Below, piece after piece: positions 1-6,302 of a stretch of 6,302 nt of DNA; within the stretch, counting starts at the first letter, position 1, and each line of letters begins with the position of its first letter. The position numbers and the translations under genes were made by a program. The stretch is from assembly GCA_030151845.1 (NCBI GenBank), contig JASLCM010000182.1, positions 1-6,302 of the forward strand. Reading direction: 5' to 3'. The stretch comes from Bacteroides sp. Lineage in GTDB: Bacteria > Bacteroidota > Bacteroidia > Bacteroidales > Bacteroidaceae. The notes under the pieces were generated by a model. That model was not told where the DNA came from, searched no databases, and saw only the letters and a program-made list of their open reading frames with translations.

Positions 1-1962
1 GTGGATGATGCCATTGTGGTGTTAGAAAATGTTACAACTCATATTGAGCGTGGGTCCGACCCTAAACAGGCAGCCGTACATGGTACCAATGAGGTGGCGG
101 TATCAGTAATCGCTTCGACATTAACTATGATCGCTGTATTCTTTCCATTAACGATGGTACAAGGAATGACAGGTATTATGTTTAGGCAGTTGGGATGGAT
201 GATGTGTGCTATTATGTTTGTTTCTACGGCAGCAGCTCTCTCTTTAACCCCTATGATGTGTGCAGTTTTATTAAGACGTCAAACAACACAATCTAAGGTG
301 TTTACGTTGCTCTACTCACCTGTAGAGAAATTGCTTGATGCATTAGATCGCTGGTATGTTAAAACACTAAACTGGGCTGTTAGACATAGAGCTTTTGTTG
401 TTTTAGCTTGTATCGCTTTCTTTGTGATAAGTCTTTTCTTTACTAAGTTTATTAGTACAGAGTTTTTTCCAGCACAGGATAATGCTCGTATAGCTGTTCG
501 TTTAGAATTACCTATTGGTACAAGAAAAGAGATTGCTCAAGAGTTATCTCAAGAATTAACCACTCTTTGGCTAGAGAAGTACAAAGACGAAATGGTTGTT
601 TGTAACTACACGGTCGGACAGGCCGATGCCGATAATACTTGGGCTTCTATGCAGGACAATGGTTCACACATCATTTCTTTTAATATTCGTTTGTTAGATC
701 CAGGAGACCGTAAGCGGACGTTGGCAGAGGTGTGTGATCTGATGCGTGAAGACTTAAAGGCCTATCCTGAATTTACAAAATCTCAAGTTATCTTAGGAGG
801 AAGTAATACAGGAATAGCCGGTCAAACAGCAGCCGATTTCGAGATATATGGTTATGATATGGCTACTACTGATAGTGTAAGTGCCGATTTAAAACGGAGG
901 TTACTCCAAATAAAGGGAGTTTCTGAGGTTAATATTAGTAGAAGTGATTATCAGCCAGAGTATCAAGTCGACTTTGATAGAGAGAAGTTAGCTATGCATG
1001 GTTTAAACTTAGCTACTGCAGGAACTTATGTTCGTAACCGAATTAATGGTGCAACAGCATCTAGATATCGTGAAGATGGAGAAGAGTACGATATTAGGGT
1101 ACGTTATGCTCCCGAATTTAGAACAAGCTTGGAGAGTATTGAGAATATTCTTATTTATAACAACCAAGGTCAGCCTATTCGAGTAAAAGAGGTTGGAAAA
1201 GTTGTTGAAAAGTTTGCACCTCCTACTATTGAGCGCAAAAACAGAGAGCGTATTGTAACAGTTTCAGCAGTAATCTCGGGATCTGCTCTGGGGGATGTGG
1301 TAGCAGAAGGGTATAAGGTGATCAACGAAATGGATATTCCTACGGGTGTATCTATTCAGGTTGCAGGTTCTTATGAGGACCAACAGGAATCTTTTAGAGA
1401 TTTAGGTGTGTTAGCTATCCTTATTATTGTACTTGTGTTTATTGTAATGGCTGCACAGTTTGAGTCTTTAACCTATCCATTCATTATTATGTTTTCTCTT
1501 CCTTTTGCTTTCAGTGGGGTACTGATGGGATTATTTGTTACAGGTAGCACCTTAAGTGTGATGAGTCTGCTTGGAGCAATTATGCTTATTGGTATTGTAG
1601 TGAAAAATGGTATAGTTCTGATCGACTATATTAGTTTATGTCGTGAACGTGGAATGGCTGTCATAAACTCTGTTGTTACATCGGGAAAGAGCCGTCTTCG
1701 CCCAGTGTTGATGACTACTGCAACCACAGTGTTGGGTATGATTCCTATGGCAGTAAGTACAGGTCAGGGAGCAGAAATGTGGCGTCCTATGGCTGTTGCT
1801 GTGATAGGAGGTTTAACAATTTCTACTGTTTTAACGTTGCTGTTAATTCCTACTTTATACTGTATTTTTGCAGGAACAGGAATTAAGAAACAACGCAAGG
1901 CATTGCGAGAGAGAAAAGAGATAGAGAACTATTTCGATGTGTTGGAAAATAATAACAATTAA
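1..1962 (+). CDS. RND (HAE1/AcrB-type) multidrug efflux transporter, 5'-truncated by window edge
   Basis: This is the C-terminal 653 residues of an inner-membrane proton-driven RND pump, which normally works as a trimer with a periplasmic adaptor and an outer-membrane channel to expel drugs or other hydrophobic compounds. The visible part begins inside TM4 with VDDAIVVLEN; D2 and D3 match the proton-relay aspartates of AcrB (D407/D408). The partner lysine of TM10 is present as K535 in GIVVKNGIVLID (AcrB K940). Other family marks are FFPAQD at 155-160 after TM7, a periplasmic porter/docking region at about 160-460, a second helix bundle at about 467-625, and GMIPMAVSTGQGAEMWRP at 579-596. Family members are about 1,030-1,060 residues, so roughly 400 N-terminal residues lie outside the window. 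The GTG at base 1 is an internal valine codon, not a start. The conserved residues suggest an intact pump; the substrate cannot be told. No adaptor or OMP gene is visible, and they may lie upstream. Confidence 0.95.
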   Translation: MDDAIVVLENVTTHIERGSDPKQAAVHGTNEVAVSVIASTLTMIAVFFPLTMVQGMTGIMFRQLGWMMCAIMFVSTAAALSLTPMMCAVLLRRQTTQSKVFTLLYSPVEKLLDALDRWYVKTLNWAVRHRAFVVLACIAFFVISLFFTKFISTEFFPAQDNARIAVRLELPIGTRKEIAQELSQELTTLWLEKYKDEMVVCNYTVGQADADNTWASMQDNGSHIISFNIRLLDPGDRKRTLAEVCDLMREDLKAYPEFTKSQVILGGSNTGIAGQTAADFEIYGYDMATTDSVSADLKRRLLQIKGVSEVNISRSDYQPEYQVDFDREKLAMHGLNLATAGTYVRNRINGATASRYREDGEEYDIRVRYAPEFRTSLESIENILIYNNQGQPIRVKEVGKVVEKFAPPTIERKNRERIVTVSAVISGSALGDVVAEGYKVINEMDIPTGVSIQVAGSYEDQQESFRDLGVLAILIIVLVFIVMAAQFESLTYPFIIMFSLPFAFSGVLMGLFVTGSTLSVMSLLGAIMLIGIVVKNGIVLIDYISLCRERGMAVINSVVTSGKSRLRPVLMTTATTVLGMIPMAVSTGQGAEMWRPMAVAVIGGLTISTVLTLLLIPTLYCIFAGTGIKKQRKALRERKEIENYFDVLENNNN

Positions 1963-1974
1963 AAGAGTGAGAAG

Positions 1975-2271
1975 ATGATGAAAGCTGTAATGATAACATT
2001 TGACCAAGCACACTACCAACGAATAGTTACTGTATTGGATCGATTAAACTGCAGAGGGTTTACTCATTGGGAGCAGGTGCAGGGACGTGGTTCTCAAACA
2101 GGAGATCCTCACTATGGTAGTCATGCATGGCCTGCAATGAGTGCTGCTATTTATACGGTAGTCGAAGAGGAGAAGGTTAAGCCTCTTTTGGCGGTACTTC
2201 GCAGAATAGATGAAGATAGAGAGCAGTTAGGACTACGAGCATTTGTTTGGACAATAGAGGATATGATTTAA
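1975..2271 (+). CDS. Small PII-like (PII/CutA superfamily) protein linked to RND pump
   Basis: This 98-residue cytosolic protein starts 12 bp after the pump's stop codon, so it is almost certainly in the same transcript. The pattern fits the ferredoxin-like PII fold: strand KAVMITF (3-9), helix about 10-26, a long loop about 31-54 where PII proteins carry the T-loop, strand about 55-63, helix about 64-80, and a last strand near 88-94. It is shorter than classical GlnB/GlnK (about 112 residues). I see neither the uridylylated T-loop tyrosine context nor the usual ATP-binding signature, so a nitrogen-regulation role is doubtful. The loop is rich in His, Trp and Gly (GDPHYGSHAWP, 43-53), which could bind a metal or another ligand. 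Its position suggests regulation or sensing for the efflux pump, but this is inference. ATG 1975 and ATG 1978 are adjacent possible starts; a purine-rich GAGTGAGAAG lies just upstream. Fold assignment is fairly sure, function unknown. Confidence 0.75.
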   Translation: MMKAVMITFDQAHYQRIVTVLDRLNCRGFTHWEQVQGRGSQTGDPHYGSHAWPAMSAAIYTVVEEEKVKPLLAVLRRIDEDREQLGLRAFVWTIEDMI

Positions 2272-2294
2272 CAAATGCAGTATTGAAGTATAGC

Positions 2295-2336
2295 ATAGAG
2301 GGAGAATCTTAAAAAAGAGATTCTCCCTCTATTTAT
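2295..2336 (+). terminator. Intrinsic terminator after the RND/PII-like operon
   Basis: There is a perfect 14-bp inverted repeat, ATAGAGGGAGAATC at 2295-2308 against GATTCTCCCTCTAT at 2319-2332. It extends by a T-A and a T-G pair to close a six-A loop (2311-2316), and T-rich TTAT follows. It begins 23 bp after the stop of the PII-like gene and ends just before the next promoter, so it separates the two operons. The U-tract is short and interrupted, but the stem is strong. The reverse strand lacks a good T-run, so it probably acts mainly on plus-strand transcripts. Confidence 0.85.
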
Positions 2337-2348
2337 TCTAGCTTTTTA

Positions 2349-2356
2349 TATCTTTG
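2349..2356 (+). promoter_or_regulatory. Bacteroidota-type -7 promoter element for the SGNH/MBOAT operon
   Basis: TATCTTTG matches the TAnnTTTG -7 consensus of the Bacteroidota primary sigma factor at every fixed position. It sits 19 bp before ATG 2375, which predicts a very short leader (about 10-15 nt). No clear TTTG/TTG -33 element is seen; that position (about 2322-2329) falls in the terminator's 3' arm. It is the only such match in a gene-free position in the window. Confidence 0.7.
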
Positions 2357-2374
2357 CAGGAATTAAAGAGCAGT

Positions 2375-3886
2375 ATGAAAAATAACCTACTATATTCTTT
2401 CACAATACTTTTAGCTGTAATAGCAGTGCTTTTAGGCATGGAGTATCTCCCTACGCTTAAAATTGGTGACCATACTTTGCGTAAAGTAAATATATTAGCC
2501 GATGTATGTTCTTTAGAGGAGGAGAGTTCTCGCTCAGAAGTAGCACTGGAGGATTTGTTAGTTAAGGAAGATGAAAACAATCAACTGGTTGAGGTGAAGG
2601 ATTCGTTAGAGATAGTCGACTCCGTTTCGTTGCAGGGCTTCGAAGGGCAATCAGTAGAGCAGGATATAGAGTTTACAAAAGAGAAGGAAAGAGAGAAAAA
2701 GAGTTTACCTCCTATTGTTGAATCAGACTGTGAAGAGGGGATAACTTGTATAAAGGATTATAGCGACTCAACCTATCGAGGAATCCACCCTTTTTATGAA
2801 GCAATAAAGAGATACCAAGAGAAGCAAGGGCATATACGGATAGCTGTATTTGGCGACTCTTTTATAGAAGCAGATATCTTGACTTCCGATTTGAGAAATT
2901 TATTACAAAGAAAGTTTGGGGGAAAAGGGGTTGGATTTGTGCCCATAACCTCTCACGTAACAGGGTTTAGGCCCACAGTTAAGCATCAGTTTCAAGGATG
3001 GGAGACACACGCTGTTACAGATACAGCCAATTTTGTACAGGGAAACCAGGGGATCTCTAGTCAGTATTTTTTGCCTAAGGACTCTTTGAGCCAGATAGAA
3101 CTCACTGCTAAGAGGTACTTCTCAACGCTGGAGAGCTGTGATCAATCTACTATCTTTTTTTATTCGCCTTATAAAAAAATCTCTATATCGGCCCTTATTA
3201 ATGGGGAGGAGGAGAGACACTTTGAGATAGAGCCAAAAGAGTCTCTACAAAGTCGAGAGGTTAGTGGCTCTATAAAGAAGGTAAGGTGGCAAGTGGTAGA
3301 GGGAGATTCATCTCTATTTTATGGGGTAGCTATGGATGGGGCAAATGGGGTTATACTAGATAATTTCTCTACCAGAGGAAGCTCTGGGCTTACTTTGGCC
3401 TCACTGCCTCTTGGGAAAATGTTGGAGTTTAATAAAAAAAGGCCCTATGATTTAATTGTTTTGCAATACGGTCTTAATGTGGCTACTGAGCAGGGAACAG
3501 ATTATGGATACTATAGAAAGGGTATGGTGAGAACTATTAATTACCTTAAGAAATGTTTCCCAAATGCTGGTTTCCTTTTGCTAAGTGTAGGAGACCGTGA
3601 CTTTAAAAATGAGAATGGTGAGGTAAAAACAATGCCTGGTGTAAAGAACTTAGTAGCCTATCAAGAGGCAATTGCAATCGATACGCGTATTGCTTTTTGG
3701 AATATGTTCGAAGGAATGGGAGGCGAGGAGAGTATGGCGGGTTTTGTAACCGAAGATCCGCCTTTAGCTAACTACGATTATACGCACATTAACTTTAGAG
3801 GAGGTAGGCGGATTGCAAATGAACTGTTTGAGGCCTTAATGGTGGGGTTTGAGCATTATCAAAAGGAGGATAGATATGTGGAGTAG
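2375..3886 (+). CDS. Membrane-anchored SGNH/GDSL-family protein with large internal insertion, probable glycan O-acetyl esterase or transferase
   Basis: The 503-residue protein starts at ATG 2375. The longer frame from TTG 2354 is rejected because that codon overlaps the promoter element; AAAGAG at 2364-2369 is a possible weak ribosome site. Residues about 5-22 form one hydrophobic helix with no clear cleavage site, so it is probably an inner-membrane anchor with the rest in the periplasm. Residues 48-116 are a Glu/Lys-rich low-complexity linker. The SGNH domain follows: block I FGDSFIEADIL with S162, block II glycine G335 in STRGSSGLTL, block III QYGLN with G366 and N368, and block V DYTH with D468 and H471. 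The full Ser-Asp-His triad and oxyanion residues are therefore present. About 140 extra residues (roughly 180-325, with beta-like stretches) sit between blocks I and II compared with the next gene. Related SGNH enzymes esterify or de-esterify glycans (PatB, Ape, AlgJ/AlgX). Which activity this one has is not decidable here; the MBOAT neighbour favours O-acetylation. Confidence 0.85.
   Translation: MKNNLLYSFTILLAVIAVLLGMEYLPTLKIGDHTLRKVNILADVCSLEEESSRSEVALEDLLVKEDENNQLVEVKDSLEIVDSVSLQGFEGQSVEQDIEFTKEKEREKKSLPPIVESDCEEGITCIKDYSDSTYRGIHPFYEAIKRYQEKQGHIRIAVFGDSFIEADILTSDLRNLLQRKFGGKGVGFVPITSHVTGFRPTVKHQFQGWETHAVTDTANFVQGNQGISSQYFLPKDSLSQIELTAKRYFSTLESCDQSTIFFYSPYKKISISALINGEEERHFEIEPKESLQSREVSGSIKKVRWQVVEGDSSLFYGVAMDGANGVILDNFSTRGSSGLTLASLPLGKMLEFNKKRPYDLIVLQYGLNVATEQGTDYGYYRKGMVRTINYLKKCFPNAGFLLLSVGDRDFKNENGEVKTMPGVKNLVAYQEAIAIDTRIAFWNMFEGMGGEESMAGFVTEDPPLANYDYTHINFRGGRRIANELFEALMVGFEHYQKEDRYVE
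3863..3869 (+). promoter_or_regulatory. Strong Shine-Dalgarno sequence that sets the start of the second SGNH gene
   Basis: AAGGAGG ends 6 nt before ATG 3876, inside the 3' end of the preceding gene. It supports ATG 3876 over the in-frame TTG at 3849, which would place the motif inside the coding sequence and put nine charged residues before the signal peptide. Strong SD motifs are uncommon in Bacteroidota, so this one stands out. Confidence 0.65.
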
Positions 3887-4778
3887 TCGATGCTACCTTG
3901 TTGTTTTACTACTAATAGGTGGGAAGATTCTCTGTTTTGGGCAAGATCCCCAACCTAAGCCTTCACTGATTGCTAAGCAAACAAGCTCGGTAGAACCTGT
4001 GGGGGGCGTAGGTTTTCTACCAGATACATTGGATTTAATAAACGCCACTTTTCAGGACTTTACTTTGGTTGGCAAAAACGAGATTGTTGATGATCAACTT
4101 ATACTAGTACCTATTTTAGATGCTTTAAAACGCTCTTTCAATCAGAAGGAGGCAGATACACTTCGCTTCTTTCATATTGGAGATAGTCATATTCGCGGAG
4201 ATATACTTCCCAATACAATAAAACAACATCTCGAGAAGTTGTTTCCCTCAATCTCCTATAAGCATTATGGTATAAATGGAGCTACCTGTCTCACTTTTAC
4301 ACACGATGAACGTATTAAAAGAGTTGTAAGAGAGCAGCCCGATGTCTTGATTCTCTCTTTTGGAACGAACGAAAGTCACAATAGAAGATACAATGGAACT
4401 GTTCACTACCATCAAATTGATGAACTTATAATAAAGATAAGAAGAGAACTGCCAGATGTTGTTTTTCTTTTTACAACCCCTCCAGGCTCTTATGAGCGGA
4501 TAAGAGGGCGGAGAGGAAGGTTTTATAGAGAAAATCTAAAGACAGCACAAGCCTCTCAAACCATTATACAGTATGCTAAAGATAAAGGTTATGCCTACTG
4601 GGACTTGTATGAGGTGGCAGGGGGGAGAGGTGAGGCTTGTAAAAACTGGCAATCGGCAAAACTAATGAGAAGAGATCATGTTCACTATTTTCCTGAAGGG
4701 TATATTTTACAGGGTGAGCTATTTTCTGATGCATTCATAAACTATTATAATCAATATGTCTCTAATAGACTTAGATAA
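3876..4778 (+). CDS. Secreted SGNH/GDSL-family hydrolase or O-acetyltransferase
   Basis: The 300-residue protein starts at ATG 3876, overlapping the previous gene's 3' end by 11 bp. The N-terminus is a signal peptide with a hydrophobic core VVLLLIGG and probable cleavage after CFG, before Q23; the resulting Gln N-terminus is common in Bacteroidota exports. The SGNH domain is compact and complete: block I HIGDSHIRGDIL with S104, block II GINGAT with G135, block III FGTNES with G163 and N165, and block V DHVH with D267 and H270. Blocks II-V have nearly the same spacing as in the upstream gene, and both share GDSxIxxDIL, so the two are probably paralogous. It is likely periplasmic, acting with the downstream MBOAT protein either as the acetyltransferase that loads a glycan or as an esterase. 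The family also includes lipases and unrelated esterases, so the substrate is open. A lipoprotein is less likely because the residues before C20 (KIL) do not fit a lipobox. Confidence 0.87.
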   Translation: MWSSRCYLVVLLLIGGKILCFGQDPQPKPSLIAKQTSSVEPVGGVGFLPDTLDLINATFQDFTLVGKNEIVDDQLILVPILDALKRSFNQKEADTLRFFHIGDSHIRGDILPNTIKQHLEKLFPSISYKHYGINGATCLTFTHDERIKRVVREQPDVLILSFGTNESHNRRYNGTVHYHQIDELIIKIRRELPDVVFLFTTPPGSYERIRGRRGRFYRENLKTAQASQTIIQYAKDKGYAYWDLYEVAGGRGEACKNWQSAKLMRRDHVHYFPEGYILQGELFSDAFINYYNQYVSNRLR

Positions 4779-6228
4779 ATTAAAATCGATCCTACTATAT
4801 GATTCGCAGGCTCCATTGATTTTCAACAGTGGACTTTTTCTGTGGCTTTTTCTTGCTTTTTTAGGGGTCTATATTCTTTTGAGAAAGCAGCATACAGCCA
4901 GAATCATGTTTGTTACACTCTTCTCTTACTATTTCTACTACAAAAGTAGTGGTTTTTATTTTTTTCTGTTAGCTCTTGTTACTTGTGTCGATTTCTCTTT
5001 GGCTCGGTTAATGAATAGGGTGGATCGCCCCAGCGACCGTAAATTTCTTGTTGGTTTAAGCCTTGGTGTAAATTTAGGACTCCTGGCCTACTTTAAATAT
5101 ACCAACTTCTTAGCCTCTTCCTTTGCAAACCTATTGGACTTATCGTTTCAACCCTGGGATATTTTTCTACCTGTGGGAATTTCTTTTTTTACTTTTCAAT
5201 CGTTAAGCTATACGATAGATGTATATAGAGGGAAGATTAAGCCTCTTACCAATCTTTTAGATTATGCCTTTTATGTATCCTTCTTTCCTCAACTGGTTGC
5301 AGGACCTATTGTGCGTGCAAAGGATTTCATTCCTCAAATCAGAAAGCCCTTGTTGGTTACTGATGCGATGTTTAATCGAGGACTTTACCTTATTTTGTCG
5401 GGTCTAATCAAAAAGGCGGTTATCTCCGACTATATTAGTGTGAATTTTGTAGAACGAATTTTTGCAAATCCTAGTTTATACTCAGGTGTGGAGAATTTAA
5501 TGGGTGTATATGGGTATGCACTACAAATTTATTGTGATTTTTCAGGGTATAGTGATATGGCCATTGGTTTGGCTTTGTTATTGGGTTTCCACTTTCCTAT
5601 AAACTTTGACTCTCCTTATCAATCCTCTTCTATTACCGAGTTTTGGAGAAGGTGGCATATTTCATTGTCTGGTTGGCTAAAGGATTACCTATATATATCA
5701 TTAGGTGGAAACAGGAAGGGAAAGGTAAGGCAATATGCCAATCTCTTTATTACGATGTTCCTTGGAGGACTTTGGCACGGCGCATCCTGGAATTTTATCG
5801 TTTGGGGGTGTCTGCATGGTGTAGCTCTAATTCTACATAAATTATGGATGGGATTAACCAAGGGGATCAAAAAAAATAGAGTAGGGCAGCTGTTGGGAAT
5901 TGTTATTACCTTCCACTTTGTCTGTTTTAGTTGGATCTTTTTCAGGAACACGAGCTTTGATCACTCTATGGTTATGCTTGAGCAAATTATTAATGTTTTT
6001 AAACCAGAGCTTTTAATCCAGTTGTTAGTGGGATACAAAGAGGTCTTTTTCTTGATCCTGCTAGGATATATAGCCCATGCACTGCCCAGAAAAGTTGAGG
6101 CCTATTTGATTAAAGGAATTAGTTGGCTCCCTTTTTTAGGTAAAGTATTTTTAATTGTGTCTGTGATTTATCTTGTTATTCAAGTAAAGAGTAGTTCTAT
6201 TCAGCCATTTATTTATTTTCAGTTCTAG
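4756..6228 (+). CDS. MBOAT-family O-acyltransferase (AlgI/PatA-like), probable glycan O-acetylation membrane protein
   Basis: This 490-residue polytopic inner-membrane protein has about ten or more hydrophobic segments, the first at about 24-42 and the last at about 456-477. Members of this family take acyl groups, usually acetyl, from a cytoplasmic donor and pass them across the membrane to an exported partner or glycan. Family marks in order are PVGISFFTFQSLSY (139-152), FFPQLVAGPIVR (176-187), YCDFSGYSDMAIG (259-271), EFWRRWHISLS with H301, GGLWHGASWNF with H341 as the likely catalytic histidine (AlgI WHG motif), a further H354, and the C-terminal end PFIYFQF. The length is close to AlgI and PatA. 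It overlaps the upstream SGNH gene by 23 bp with no SD visible before ATG 4756, so translation probably depends on coupling. No later Met gives a plausible start, since the next is residue 51. Two TAG stops stand in tandem at 6226-6231. The class is confident; the acceptor glycan is unknown. Confidence 0.93.
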   Translation: MSLIDLDKLKSILLYDSQAPLIFNSGLFLWLFLAFLGVYILLRKQHTARIMFVTLFSYYFYYKSSGFYFFLLALVTCVDFSLARLMNRVDRPSDRKFLVGLSLGVNLGLLAYFKYTNFLASSFANLLDLSFQPWDIFLPVGISFFTFQSLSYTIDVYRGKIKPLTNLLDYAFYVSFFPQLVAGPIVRAKDFIPQIRKPLLVTDAMFNRGLYLILSGLIKKAVISDYISVNFVERIFANPSLYSGVENLMGVYGYALQIYCDFSGYSDMAIGLALLLGFHFPINFDSPYQSSSITEFWRRWHISLSGWLKDYLYISLGGNRKGKVRQYANLFITMFLGGLWHGASWNFIVWGCLHGVALILHKLWMGLTKGIKKNRVGQLLGIVITFHFVCFSWIFFRNTSFDHSMVMLEQIINVFKPELLIQLLVGYKEVFFLILLGYIAHALPRKVEAYLIKGISWLPFLGKVFLIVSVIYLVIQVKSSSIQPFIYFQF

Positions 6229-6247
6229 TAGCTAGAGGATATTTAGG

Positions 6248-6278
6248 GGGAGGTAGGGGAGACCCCCCCTTTCCTCCC
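6248..6278 (+). terminator. Possible G/C-rich terminator-like hairpin after the MBOAT gene
   Basis: GGGAGG (6248-6253) can pair with CCTCCC (6273-6278), and an inner GGGG (6256-6259) with CCCC (6263-6266) around an AGA loop. The bulges between the two stems are uneven (2 and 6 nt). It lies 19 bp after the stop codon, where a terminator is expected, but no continuous U-tract follows, only scattered Ts (CCTCTTTTGCTTT). Other G-C registers are possible. The remaining bases of the last 74 bp show no gene. Confidence 0.35.
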
Positions 6279-6302
6279 AATGCTATTCCTCTTTTGCTTT
6301 AC

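Noticed and set aside
1..3. GTG at the first base as a real start codon of the RND gene
   Set aside because: It is the valine of the conserved VDDAIVV stretch inside TM4; about 400 residues of the family are missing before it.
213..220. TATGTTTG, a match to TAnnTTTG, as a promoter
   Set aside because: It lies within conserved RND coding sequence with no gene start nearby, so it is probably chance.
2338..2580. 80-codon open frame on the minus strand
   Set aside because: It lies antisense to the SGNH gene and its promoter, with no recognisable domain or start context.
3876..3944. Lipoprotein signal in the second SGNH protein (Cys at residue 20)
   Set aside because: The residues before the Cys are K-I-L, which do not fit a lipobox; cleavage after CFG by signal peptidase I fits better.
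5643..5840. 65-codon plus-strand frame inside the MBOAT gene
   Set aside because: It overlaps the most conserved part of the MBOAT gene in another frame and has no family features.
5685..5951. 88-codon minus-strand frame opposite the MBOAT gene
   Set aside because: It is a shadow of the conserved MBOAT coding sequence; its composition looks like a reversed membrane protein.
6246..6261. G-quadruplex in the G-rich tract after the MBOAT gene
   Set aside because: Only two runs reach four or more Gs; the nearby C-run makes an ordinary hairpin more likely.

Overview
The window is a compact, A/T-rich, plus-strand-only stretch that looks like a member of the Bacteroidota, most likely order Bacteroidales. 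Three things support this: a perfect TAnnTTTG promoter element at 2349-2356, which is the -7 consensus of this phylum; a pairing of an RND efflux pump with a small PII-like protein, an arrangement I recall from Bacteroidales; and protein sequences of Bacteroidales style. I cannot name genus or species from the sequence alone.

Left block (1-2271): the 3' two-thirds of an RND (HAE1/AcrB-type) drug-efflux transporter, cut by the window edge in the middle of its fourth membrane helix. It is followed 12 bp later by a 98-residue PII-like protein. The two are probably co-transcribed, and the block ends in a strong hairpin terminator (2295-2332).

Junction (2272-2374): only about 100 bp. It holds the terminator of the left block and, directly behind it, the promoter of the right block. 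The promoter position makes ATG 2375 the likely start of the next gene.

Right block (2375-6228): three tightly packed, overlapping genes. They are a membrane-anchored SGNH-family protein with a large internal insertion, a secreted SGNH-family protein, and an MBOAT-family polytopic acyltransferase of the AlgI/PatA type. The overlaps are 11 and 23 bp, so this is one operon with probable translational coupling. By analogy with alginate (AlgI with AlgJ/AlgX) and peptidoglycan (PatA/PatB/Ape) O-acetylation, the set probably moves acetyl groups across the inner membrane and places them on, or removes them from, an envelope glycan. The glycan is not identified in the window. No glycosyltransferase, mobile element, tRNA, rRNA or CRISPR array was seen.

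The last 74 bp hold no gene, only a G/C-rich hairpin of uncertain role.
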